Notes under the pieces: generated by a model
What the model was told of the DNA's origin: nothing
Seen by the model: only the letters and a program-made list of their open reading frames with translations
Database searches by the model: none
NCBI GenBank assembly: GCA_002286715.1
Contig: NSJX01000001.1
Span: forward strand, 1,667,805 to 1,731,804
Direction: 5' to 3'
Source: Dentipellis sp. KUC8613
Taxonomy: Eukaryota; Basidiomycota; Agaricomycetes; Russulales; Hericiaceae
Length of the DNA: 64,000 nt
Part shown: positions 1 through 10,258 of the stretch, in pieces
How positions within the stretch are numbered: position 1 is the first letter of the stretch
Layout of the letters: the number at the start of each line of letters is the position of its first letter
Position numbers and translations under genes: made by a program

Positions 1-188
1 TAGAAGACGAGAATTGCTTACTCAAAATGGCCCAGTACTTGAATGAGAATTTAGGTTCCCTCAACATCACGCTTTCGCCCGAGGATCTTCAAGAGGTACG
101 CAAGGCTGCTGAGGCTGCCAACGTTACAGCATCCCGATACCCTGCCTTCATGGAGAAGATGCTCTTCGTCGATACGCCATCTTTGTGA
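1..188 (+). CDS. aldo/keto reductase, C-terminal end only
   Basis: This is the 3' end of a gene that begins before the window. The open frame reads from about base 3 to a TGA at 186-188 and gives about 62 residues, including QYLNENLGSLNITLSPEDL and ending ...SRYPAFMEKMLFVDTPSL. This is the usual C-terminus of the yakc/AKR13-type NADP-dependent aldo-keto reductases of fungi; the complete reductase at 16874-18285 ends in the matching way ([18 protein letters not shown] ... LFRETPAL). The bases 'tag' at 1-3 could be an intron acceptor. The catalytic part is outside the window, so substrate cannot be judged. Confidence 0.8.
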   Translation, partial: EDENCLLKMAQYLNENLGSLNITLSPEDLQEVRKAAEAANVTASRYPAFMEKMLFVDTPSL

Positions 189-572
189 TAGTCAGCACCG
201 TTATTTGGTGGGCAGTGTTGCGCTGAATCATATATACCTTCGACGTGCCTGTGTAAAGTACAGTGAAATTAGGGGAGTTGTGCTTCAAACATGACCGTCT
301 GCTGGAAAGCACGGAGTTTCTTGATGGCTTGAATCCGGCTCATCCCATTGGTTCTCGAGTAAGACGTGCATATTACGCGAAATACAACGCGTGTTTATCG
401 ACGCGACGCGACCCGCGTCACGCTTTGCCTCCGAGCAGCCTGGCACCTGCAGGCGTGTCCACCTTGGCCGTCGACTTCTCCGCAGCGCTCTTGGTTCACG
501 ACTCGACAGCCAATTCCGCCCAAAAACTTCCGCAAGTCTGCATTCTTCCCTACGAATCTGTGGATCCCTAAA
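189..572. other. intergenic, upstream of the MYND gene
   Basis: This gap holds the 3' UTR of the reductase and the promoter of the following MYND gene. Short open frames here overlap each other in several frames and have no family-like sequence. I see no further gene. Confidence 0.6.
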
Positions 573-3500
573 ATGGCGCATCCTATCTACATGCCAAAGC
601 GGACCTTTTTCTACCCAATAGGCAACACCTCTCCCATATGTCTGACTCAGGATATCGCGCCCGATCAGTCAGCGAACATATTGCTGCTAGGATGCGGTGA
701 TCCCAGGAACATCCTCTACACCCTTTATGCGTCTGGTGCTGATGAAGCGAGCCGTATGTATCGCTCGCGAGGTCACGGAGTTACTTGAGGGGCTGATGCT
801 GTCGGCATAGTACAACGCACGCTGGATTTCACCTGCTGTGATATTGATGCTGCAGTACTCGGTGCGTTATGACCTATAACACGTGGATAACATTCTCAGC
901 CTCACGGTGTATCCGCAGCGCGCAATTATCTTTTGTTCACGCTCCTCATCGACGGCGAAGTTTCACAGGACCATTTATGGAATATCTTCTATGATTTTTA
1001 TCTCAAGAAAGAGCCTTCTGATGCTCTCGCAGAGCACTGTCGTAAACTTGGTGACACTTGCAAGGATGCTGAGTCCTGGCGCGCCAGCAAGTACGGCCGC
1101 ATCTTGAAATTCTGCACGGAGCGCACGCGGACGGAAATGCGGAATTACTGGACATTCTACTCTCAGTTCAACGGTCTCCCCGAACATCGCAAAGCAAAAG
1201 TGCAGGCTGCCTTCTCCGCTGGGATGAAGAACAACCAGATGGCGGACAAGGTGGTTTTATCTGTAGGACGAGCGGCAGGTCCTCTCTTCGTCGATGCTAT
1301 GACACCGACGTCCACACACTTCACCCATTTTTGGCGCACTGGTATCAATTCTGTAGACCCGAAAGATCGCGAGGGCGCCACTCATATCAACCCGACTTTC
1401 GCCTACTCGGCTTCGAAGGAGGGGTTCGATGTCCATTATGGCACTGACTGCCTTGGGGCCTTTCCCCTTACCCCTGCCTTTACGTGTCTCAAAGCCAGCC
1501 CAGCGGCGACCACAGAGCCCATAGCCAACGCCGTAGCTATTGCGAAATTGCAGTTTGAACAATGGTGCAGTGCATTCAAGACTGTGGTGAACGCGGATGA
1601 TCCGCGGCTAGTGATCAGAGTTTTTGCAGGAGACGCTCTCGCTTTCTGCAGTGCCCTCAAATACTATAGTGAATCTGGGTCATCAGTAGCAACGCCGGCT
1701 TACTCTGCGCCCTGGCGGGCCGATCTCATTACCTGGGATAGCGGTGATTACGATGAAGGCGTATCACCCGCACCGCCGATGGCGTTCGATGTCATCGACA
1801 CATCGAACCTCACCGACCATCTGGGCCTTCTGAACATATTGGCCGTAACGAGACCTCTTCTCACCAGGAGAGCATCATCGACTCTGTACACCGAAGCACT
1901 GTTGCCATTAGGCCCTCATGCTATCTCCCGTTTTGCTGAACACCTCTGTGGTGACCTGAACGGTGTTTGTCTACTCTTTGATCTCGCACCCTCAGCCTCG
2001 CTCTCAAAATTCACGACCAACTCCAACGTGCATGAAATATTGCTCTACCGGGCATTCAAACAAGGGCAACAGTTCCACGAACGAGTCTCTTGGAAGATAC
2101 CCTCGCTCGTAGACGCAGGATCAGATCATAGTCCCTCCGAAGTGGGCTTGAATTTCGATCCTCAACAGCTTGGAGCGTTTCTCTTTGGGATTTATCGAAA
2201 ACTGTTCGCAGATGAAGATGTATCTGCCCTCCTCTCCGGAAATGTGACACCCGAACTTTTGAAAGCGCGTAGCCTCATCCATTACGTTCGGGCTAGTTTC
2301 GTGGCAATACTCAAGGAAGTGAGGAGCAGGATCGCCACTGATTGGAAGGCTATCATGAACAATTTCCTGGATTTCATGGAGGCAGATAACTCGCTTCTCA
2401 TGGGCTCAAACAACTATCAGGATCTGTACTGTCAGCTGCACCTCCTGGACGTCTTTTCTGTTGGTACTCTGATACCCGACAACCCGATAATTCGAGCCCG
2501 CCTCCCGAGCAAGATCCTTCCCGGGTGGAAAACGGTTCCGGCTATGGTCTCTCTCACCCTTGTCGTTCCTCGGGACCGACTCCAGAAATTGGAGCAAGGG
2601 GACAGTAAAAATATCGGAACACCAATCCTGGTGTGCGAAGCTCAATCCTCCAATGCCCATAACTTTTTCTCTTCTCTGCATACAGCATTTGGAGAGCTGA
2701 CAAGTTCGGGGACAGGTGACGAAGTCGAACTGAGCCTCAAAGAGGATGCGAGCGGCTGGTCAGGAAAGTCCGACCTCGTCGTCTGGTTCTGGATACCTAC
2801 GTTTGTGCTTTTGCATGCGCCGTCGGAGACGAACATCAGCTTCAGCATACGGTCGACTCCGGAAAGCATGAGAATGGTGCAGAGGACAGGAATCAATCTG
2901 AAGCTCTTCACCACCCGTCTTCTGAACCGCGACCATGTTTATATATCTCGTGATTTCCCAAATTCGCCGGGGGAACTCGAGAAAAAACAGACTCTGTCGC
3001 TGACTCGCAAGAAATTCGACACCACCATCGACGTCCAGCTCAATCGCACTGGTGAAGTCCTTGCCACGTTGACATGTAGGCTTGACTTCCCCGACAAGGA
3101 CGCGCAGGAAGTGCTGTTGAGCGGCGCAGCGGTTTCTCAGACGCAGACATCTCCTTGCAGCATCAAAGTCTCCTTTGGCGAGATATCCAAGATTGCTTCC
3201 TTCCCGTTCCCCGTCGATGGCACCAAGGCCAAACTGCGCATGGCCCGCAAGTCCCACTACATCGAAGTCATTGTTTCTCTCGTTTGCACAGAAGGTCGGC
3301 AACTGACGATTTTCCGCAGGTCATCGCTCCGCCAACAGGGCCGCATTCGCAGGGCGGACTCTCGGTCAACCCATTCCCCGTCATTTTCGAAGGTGGAAAG
3401 CCAACGCTCTGGAACATGCACCGTCTGTACCTCGACCGCCAACCTGCGCTGGACATCACCAAAAGGCAGAACCTGGACCGATGGCTTAACACCCACGTCA

Positions 3501-4366
3501 CGCTGTCTCTCTCCGACCGCGAAAAGGCCATGCGGAGCGCGGGCCAGAAATCCAACCAGGACCCCTACCAAACGCTCGTAGACGTGAAGGAGTCCCTCCA
3601 CGTCCTCTACATGCGGTACACAGGTCTTCAGGGCGGCGGCAAGCACCGCGTCTTCGGCCTGAGCGAGCCCGACATGGGCGGCGTGTACGCTCTGATCTTC
3701 ATCACGGACCTCCGGCTCGACCTCGCAGCACAGACCGCCGTGCTGGACGCCTTCGCGCTCCCCCTGACCATCGACCGTGTCTCGGACCTCGCGCCCTTGC
3801 TCCGCCGGCTCGGCGAGACCAAGGAGGGCGTCGCGCAGATCGTTACGAAGGACAACGAGATGCGCGCGTGGAAGCGCCTCCTGGCCGCGTCCGCCGAGCG
3901 CTGCCGGCGCACATGGGCACACACGGCGGACTGCGCGTACGTGCGCGCGGGCGGCTGCGTGCCGCTGTCGACCGAGTATGCGGAGAACCCGCTGTGCGGG
4001 TGCGGCGAGGGCAAGGACATCGGGCCGTTCGAGGACATGAAAGGGTGGGCGGACGCCGCGCCGTACGTCACGCGCGTCGCGATCAGCCCGCTGTTTGCAG
4101 TGTCGTACTTGGAGAGCGTGGCAGGCGATGCGGACACGATTGGCGAGTCTGTGAGCGGGGGGTCGCAGGCTGGAACGGCTTCGCGGGCGCTGCATGCCAG
4201 GACGTCGTCGCAGGCGTCAGGGTCGCAGAATTGCGGGCGCTGCGGCAACAGTGGGACAGCTGCGAAGCCGCTGCTTGTGTGCGGCCGGTGCAAGGCGATG
4301 AAGTACTGCTCGGCGGAGTGCCAGAGGGCAGATTGGAAGACTCACAAACTTGTATGTAACAAATGA
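573..4366 (+). CDS. DUF4470 and MYND zinc-finger protein, about 1210 aa
   Basis: Four coding exons fit in frame: 573-753, 811-861, 919-3272 and 3320-4366, with introns of 57, 57 and 47 nt; their sum is divisible by three and gives 1210 residues. The start MAHPIYMPKRTFFYPIGNT opens a DUF4470 domain (residues ~1-100: LLLGCGDPRNILYTLY, then LDFTCCDIDAAVLARNYLLF across two junctions). A long middle follows without a domain I recognise. The last ~40 residues form a MYND finger: CGRCG, then LVCGRCKAMKYCSAECQ, DWKTHKLVCNK, with all the expected Cys/His ligands. DUF4470-MYND proteins are a multicopy family in Agaricomycetes with no established biochemical role; MYND fingers bind short proline-containing peptides in other proteins. 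I infer a protein-interaction or regulatory role but no specific function. GC content rises in the last exon. Confidence 0.88.
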
Positions 4367-4553
4367 ACTCTCCGGCTGTCTCTATCAAGCAGATCTATCT
4401 CCCATCTATTGCCCGCGTAGGTTTTCCGTGAATATCATCATGCTGCTACCCGTCAGTGTATTTTTTTGTTCTCTGATCCGATGACCTTCTGCCCGAAGGT
4501 AGGTGGAAGCGCGATACACATGGACGCCTACCTCGGCCGAAACAGGAAAGCAA

Positions 4554-4593
4554 CTCCACCCCCGAAGATGAGGTCGAATTGGTCGCTTATGTA
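4554..4593 (+). repeat. ~40-bp repeat, copy 1 (partner at 5019)
   Basis: The copy begins CTCCACC, continues with GAGGTCGAATTGGTCG, and ends CTTATGTAC. The partner at 5019-5059 differs at only a few positions and ends in the same way before 'GCTG'. Both are the same orientation. The first bases are motif copy a of the 23-bp family described at 4810. Confidence 0.7.
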
Positions 4594-5018
4594 CAGCTGA
4601 AAGTATCAAGGGTCCTCGATGAAAACCGTCCGGCTTGAGAAATTTTGTTACATAAAATAGCACTCAGTGTTCTACAGTCCGAGATCGCACGCACAAGTCC
4701 AAGTCCGGAATCCTGGAATTTTGGGCATGCGGCCCTAGACTGCCTGGACTGCCTGGACTCCTGGAATTTCCACTTCCTGTGTGCCTTCATGCTCAAAAAG
4801 ACAGTTCTCCGACCAAACGTCCTGAGGTGGAGCGAAATCAGGGTTCCGGAACTTCCCGACAGCAATCACAGCCAATCAGAATTCCGGATTCCCCCACGAG
4901 GTTCGCATGCGCGTGACGGTTTCCTTTTCAGGCGCAACGCGCTCCACCTTCGAAAACTTGACCCTGGACTCTCGCTTTGAAGATGACTGCAATCAACTGG
5001 GCCGATTTTGGTAACCAA

Positions 5019-5059
5019 CTCCACCTCGAGGGATGTGGTCGGATTGGTCGCTTATGTAC
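5019..5059 (+). repeat. ~40-bp repeat, copy 2 (partner at 4554)
   Basis: This copy begins CTCCACCTCGAGGGATG, continues GGTCGGATTGGTCG and ends CTTATGTAC. It matches 4554-4593 over its whole length with a few substitutions and about one indel. An ATTGG (inverted CCAAT) is embedded in each copy. Confidence 0.7.
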
Positions 5060-5470
5060 TGCTGGATTGATGAGCGGGGATGCTTGATTGTACGTGCACG
5101 CTGTCCTCTACGCGTATCCAAGGATACACTGAACACTTCAGAGTTGTGCACATAGCGCTCGCTGTTACTAGTCTTTCCGATCGACACCGTGCATTCATCC
5201 CGTACGTTTCCAACCCTCCAACGGACGTGCTTTGCCAGCAATGCGCCATTGCCAAAACGGGATTATCAGCACAAACACACGTCCGGAGTCCATCATGATG
5301 GACTCAACATCTTGAGGTGGAGCAAGCCATCGCCAAAACGAGATATCCGGCTTTTCCCGACGGACGAAAATGCCACGAGGCTCGCGAAATTCCCTATTTT
5401 GGACATGCTCGCTCCACCTCAGAATGTTTGGTCGCAGGACTGTCATTTCCCACAGTCGATTTCCCTTGGT

Positions 5471-5640
5471 GTCACCGGTCAACCGCTTCGACCAAAGTAT
5501 CAAAGGTGGAGTAACTTCCCAATTTAGATCAAGCCCCACCTCGAGCGAATTGGTCCCCGTCGTCCTCGTTGCATCTGGTACACGAGCACACGCTCCCATT
5601 GGCCACAGGATGGCATTTCCCTGGGCGCCCATAAAAGAGA
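5471..5640 (+). repeat. duplicated ~170-bp module, copy 1
   Basis: In order, this copy has ACCGGTCAACCG, a reverse 23-bp motif (5489-5511), a 22-bp spacer, a forward motif at 5534 with GAATTGGTC, then TTGCATC, CCCATTGGCC, GGCATTTCCCTGGGCGCCC, and finally CATAAAAG at about 5630. The second copy at 6061-6230 keeps the same order and spacing. Its inverted CCAAT boxes followed by a TATA-like element resemble a fungal promoter. Confidence 0.65.
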
Positions 5641-6060
5641 GTTTCTGAACAGCTGCATCACCCCGTGTAGTCGCAGTTTTCGCCATAGTCCTTGGAGCAT
5701 CACGGGGCGGCGGGCCGGCGAAAGCGCTCAAGCATGATGCGTTCTGTGAACAAGCGTCCCTCCCCATTGAGTGACTCACCGGCGACGCAAGAGGCGTCGA
5801 TTTATCTACATCAAGCCCTCCTGCAGATCGTATATATCTGGCCGCCTATACCCCCAGTCAAAATTCGAAAAGCAATTGAGTGTGTGAGCGTGGACAACGA
5901 CTGTCATGTCTGTAGCCTGGCACGTTACCAAGCCAAACTCGGCGTCGCACGACGGCTTTCATCGCATGGAGCCATGAGCTCCACGTTATGCATGGAGCGC
6001 ACTAAACCTCGATGACCTCCGGTCAGAAACTCTCTAAAGACGATGGCAAGCGCCCCCTTG

Positions 6061-6230
6061 GTCGACCGGTCGACCATTCGACCAAACGTTCGAAGGTGGA
6101 GTAAGTTTCCATTTCGGGAGAGGCTCCACCTCAGGCGGATTGGTCATTGGTGCGCGCTCGGTGCATCCGGCGCTCTTGCGCGCGTTGTGATTGGCTGCTG
6201 GACGGTAGTTCCCTGGGTGCCCCTGAGATG
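6061..6230 (+). repeat. duplicated ~170-bp module, copy 2
   Basis: This copy has GACCGGTCGACC, a reverse 23-bp motif (6079-6101), a 22-bp spacer identical in length to copy 1, a forward motif at 6124 with GGATTGGTC, then GTGCATCC, GTGATTGGC and AGTTCCCTGGGTGCCC. The CATAAAAG of copy 1 is replaced here by sequence leading into another forward 23-bp motif at 6231. Confidence 0.65.
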
Positions 6231-6882
6231 CTCCACCTTCAGAACTTTGGTCGAAATGGTCGACGTAGTGCCGTGGGATGCATATGGCAGATGTCCACCT
6301 GCTGGGAATTTCGAGTATATACATCCCACGGCGACCTATTACGCCCCAAAAATTGGAACAGACATCAAGTCTGCAATCTACTTGCAAGGATATAAAAATA
6401 AGAACAATAAGTACTGGGCGTAGGTGCGTCCGCGGTGCGTTGTACGTCGTACGAAAGCCATGCGCAGCTGAGAGGCGCTGTCGACACCGGACGCTGGTAT
6501 ACGGTATATATGTATATGAGTTCGGGGGGCGAAGGTTCGAAGGAGAGCAGGCGAGAGTTCGGAAGTCCAAAGGATCCGGAGTCTGGGACGCTCGATGGTG
6601 GGGTGGGGAGCGGAGGTATGCAAGGGGGAGGGAGGGTAACTAGGTGTGCTATTGGGTATGGATACATGTAGTGTAGCATTTGGCGCGTGCTTTGGTTTAC
6701 TTCTTCTACGAATGTCTAGTGGATGAATGTGTTTTGGAGTGCTGGTGGAGGTAGAAGGCAAGAAGAGACGATACAGGATTAGTGGAAGTTAGGTAGTGTC
6801 GAGCGATAACGATAGACAGCGATGCAGACGGATCCGGATGACAGCAGCAGCAAATGAGTGGACAGCAAGGGCATATCGTTGC

Positions 6883-9407
6883 TCAGCATTGCCCGAGGAA
6901 ACTGTTCCGTAGGAAGTTCTGGCCGAAATCATTTCGCCAGGTCGTGAGATTGGGATTTGTATACGCCTCCATATACCTATTTTCGACATAAGCAACATGA
7001 GCGCCAGAACGAAACACGATGATGGGGAATCCAAGAGAACGGGTACGCACTGGTTAATGTAGCTTTGTGTGGGAAAGTCCTTTGGATCGCAGCCGACATT
7101 GCGCTGGCCCTTAGGTTGATACACACGCACGTAGTCCACGTACATGTGCACGGGGAACGGAAGGTGCGCGATATCGACTTTTCCAAAGTTCTCCGACATG
7201 CCCAAGTTCATGATGATGTACTAGAGACAGAATGGAACATATCAGTACGTGCGCGCCTAATGAGAATGTATCCTGAGGACAAACCAGTGGCTCCTGTGGG
7301 ACGGGTCTCGCTGAAATCTGTACTAGCTGGTCCGGTCCCATCCCCGCAGCATTCAGCGTCCAGGACGGTGTTCCACTGGAGATCCAGGTAATGTAGCCAT
7401 TATCAAAGCCTGGCTTGTACTGTAGGAATATGGAGTTAGCGCAGCCCACGCAAACGAGAAAATAAAGGGTACAAACCTCGAAACCGTAGACCGAGAAACA
7501 CTGGCCATCGCCCTCATAGCACTGTTGATTCGTCTGTGTCACGACACTGGTAGCCTGCTGCGTCGACGAGCCAGTGTATCCATTCTGATACGAGATCCCT
7601 GGATTGGCGAATATCTCGTTCGCAGAACTGTTCTGCCAAACGTATGCCGCGTTAAAGGGCTAGAAGATCGGAGGTTAGCAGGTTCAGCGGGCACACTCTG
7701 ATACACTCACGGCCCATTGCGCACTCTGCGACACCTGCCCTCCTTTAGGTCCTTCTCCTAGGGGATAGGTCGTGCCATCGGGGCCTGTCAACAACGCACC
7801 GATCTGTGCCTCAAAGATATCGATCTCGGGAGCGGCTCTGCCGACCCACGATCCGTCGGAGTGTTTCGGGCCAGGGTGTGACTCTCCGGCGACTTACAGC
7901 ACGTCAGCGTCGAACTTGCTCGTGGGCTGAGAGTGTACATACTGAGATTTGGACAACTACAACGGGAGAGACGCTGTCCTGGGAGGTAGGAAAGTTCGCC
8001 GTTCGCAGAAGGATCGCCATTGACCATCGCCGCGGGAGGATTGCCGTTCACGGACTGGTTTGCGACAGTGCCGACATCGCACGCGTCATAGGTATATGGC
8101 CACTGTCGAAGGCATAAGTAAGTAGAAACAAAAAGAGGTACAAGACGCACCATGCCCTCGAGGGAAGCGCCGTAGCCAGCTCTGCCAAGGTTGCCCATTG
8201 TCCACACAGCGGGCCACAGGCCAGCAACATTGTTCAGACCAGGGAGCTGCACGGAGACTTCGATGTAACCACCGGTGAAGCAGAATTTATTCCTACACGT
8301 GCATATAGTCAGAAACTTTCCTCAATGGGAGGAAATTACATCATATGCCCACCAAGTCGACATCATACCACCCTGGTAGTTCAGATTGTGTGTCTCCTTC
8401 TGCTCTAGTGTAATGACTAGCGAGCCGTTCTTTGTCGTGATAGCCGCAGGGTCATACCACTCCAGATTGTTTGTTGCCTGTCGTCCAAAGTCAAGTCAAT
8501 CCCTTCAACACGCGCCGATGTGAAACGTACCCAGTAGTGCAGATCCACGGCCTCCCAATACGGGTCGTCTCCAGGATAGAATGTCCGTCCATCAAGATTA
8601 AACTCGTCCGAGAACACAAGATCCATCTCCTGCCCCGCCCACGCGCCATTCTGATTCCACGCTGGGACCGTATACGCCGAATGGGGCGTTTCCTCGTCAA
8701 TGAGCCCAAAGTTACCGGTGAGCGAGGGAATCTGGCCGGTCGCGTTGATACCGCCGATATTGAACGCGCCGTTGTTCGACAAGTCGTCGCGGGTAAGAGC
8801 GGTGATAATGGGGTATCCGGCGCTGAAGAAGTGCTCAATACCGGGCGCAGCCGAGAAGGCAAGAGGGAGAAGGGGTGGGGCTTACAAGAGGGTGACGATG
8901 CCGACGCACAGGATCACGAGGCAGCCGACGTTCGCAAGTCCGCGGGCGGAGAACACGGCGCCGTTGTCGCTGGTAAGGTGCCGCCCTGCGTGCTTCGCGG
9001 GGCGGCCGTTGACGACGGGGACGTGGTCCGGGTTGTGGATGTCGTCGTCCGCCTCTGCAAAGTCCGGAGAGAGATTAGAGCCCCAGTGGCGCGGGTCGGG
9101 GGACAGCGAGAACTAGGGAGTATGTGAGCGACAAAGGACGCGTCGGAGGGCCCGGCACGCGTACTTTTTCAGAGATATTGCCCGACAGGCGCGACAGGCC
9201 CGAGTTGTGGGACTTGGACAAGGTAGGGTACGGATTGTCGGACTATATGCGCGTGATTAGTACGCGTCGCACACCGAGCTCGCCACGTACGTTGAGGCTG
9301 TTTATGCTGTTCGTGCGCTGCATAGACTTGCCGTAGGGGGTGTCTGCGGCGAGGAGGGAGGAGAAGGATGTGGGAGTGCTTGCGCCATCGTGGGCGGGGA
9401 GGGACAT
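6883..9407 (-). CDS. KRE6/SKN1-like beta-1,6-glucan synthesis protein (GH16)
   Basis: This is a multi-exon gene on the minus strand, starting MSLPAHDGAS at 9407 and stopping at 6883-6885. It encodes about 600 residues. An acidic cytoplasmic N-terminus contains YPTLSKSHNSGLSRLSGNIS. One membrane span follows at roughly residues 128-147 (NVGCLVILCVGIVTLL), giving a type II Golgi/ER or plasma-membrane protein. The luminal GH16-like domain contains DLVFSDEFNLDGRTF, WEAVDLHYW, LPGLNNVAGLWPAVWTMG and the catalytic-type motif APEIDIFEAQIG (ExDxxE). The C-terminal part reads YIIMNLGMSENFG, VDYVRVYQP and ends FLRNSFLGQC. Members of this family are needed for beta-1,6-glucan in the cell wall; the exact enzymatic activity is debated. 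About ten short introns are needed; I traced the main junctions but not all exactly. Confidence 0.9.
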
Positions 9408-10258
9408 GATGGTCGGTGGCAAAGGAGAGAGGGCGGGACGAGGAGGATAAAAATGGAGAGAGCCCCAGAAGTGTTGTAACGTCAGTCGTGCTCCTGCTCT
9501 CCAACGCCCTGGCGCTGCCCATCTCTGCCGGCCCCGCACTCGCCTCCACGTCTGACCTGTGCACACGCCCCGTCGTCATGCGCTGTCTGCCGGTCCCCAT
9601 CTGGTCTTGCGCTCGAATCTGTCCACGACGCGTCGAACAAGGCAACCTCGCTGTTCGTTTTAGCGCGAGTGTGCCCAGCTCCGCGCGTCCTACCCCGCAC
9701 CGGCTGCCTGGCGGCGCGTCATCCCACCCCAAAACAGCAACCGCAACACCTAATTCGATCCAATCCATCTTGCTGCTTGGGATTCACAACACCTCGGATT
9801 TCTGTTCAGATGCGTCGTTTTGCATGCAACCGTCACGTCGCTATGCCTCGTGTGTTATCCCCGCCGGCGCCAAACTCGGCAAGTCTTCCTGCATGCAACA
9901 TGGTTTGCTGGGATCACCACGTCGGTCGGCCGAGAACAGTGACTCGGCTATCCTGGGTCGCCCTGTCCCTATCCCCGAGGGTGGTAACCACAGCGATACC
10001 CATAGTCACCCCAGTATACAGCGGTTGGCCGGCCATCGGATCCTAGCAAGTATTACAACAACGTCGGACGCACCGCATCCCACCCAGCTTATAGCTAGTG
10101 TTCTATGTATAATCTCCACAACTACAGTACTAGTACAAATCCTGTACCCATTACAAACCGAATCAAATGAAAACTAGATTTCATAGTCAATGTCACGACG
10201 CACATCACCACGCCATCCACACAAGGCTCAAGCGCTAGCCCAACTTCCACCTTCACCT
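9408..10258. other. intergenic, promoter side of the KRE6/SKN1-like gene
   Basis: This gap holds the promoter of the minus-strand GH16 gene and the 3' flank of the next minus-strand gene. The long plus-strand open frame at 9416-10177 has no start context, no family-like sequence and biased composition, so I do not treat it as a gene. Confidence 0.6.

Larger units (their letters stand above)
4810..6253. repeat. cluster of a ~23-bp motif, CTCCACCT...TTTGGTCG
   Basis: The motif is CTCCACCT, about seven bases rich in G/A, then TTTGGTCG or ATTGGTC. The clearest forward copies start at 5412 and 6231; clear reverse copies span 4810-4832, 5489-5511 and 6079-6101. Weaker forward copies are at 4554, 4942, 5019, 5534 and 6124, and a degenerate reverse copy ends at 5322. 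The order is + - + + - + - + - + +. I did not meet the full motif elsewhere in the window, although I could not search exhaustively. Clustered, bidirectional short motifs could be transcription-factor sites or remnants of small inverted-repeat elements; the sequence alone does not decide. Confidence 0.7.
4367..6882. other. 2.5 kb gene-free convergent gap with dispersed short repeats
   Basis: This gap lies between the 3' ends of the MYND gene and the KRE6/SKN1-like gene. No frame in it looks like a protein family. It instead contains eleven copies of a ~23-bp motif in both orientations, a near-identical ~40-bp repeat pair, and a duplicated ~170-bp module, all annotated separately. Several TATA-like stretches occur (about 5630, 5829, 6312, 6505). 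It could be an untranslated transcription unit, a decayed mobile element or a regulatory array. Confidence 0.6.

Noticed and set aside
3257..4195. 312-residue minus-strand open frame
   Set aside because: It lies opposite the GC-rich last exon of the MYND gene, is Arg/Ala/Val-rich and has no family-like sequence; it is a codon-bias shadow.
6034..6761. Several overlapping open frames on both strands in the repeat region
   Set aside because: They overlap each other, cross the 23-bp motifs and resemble no protein family.
9416..10177. 253-residue plus-strand open frame in the gap before the KRE6/SKN1-like gene
   Set aside because: The sequence is biased and shows no motif, start context or splice structure; it overlaps the promoter of the minus-strand gene.
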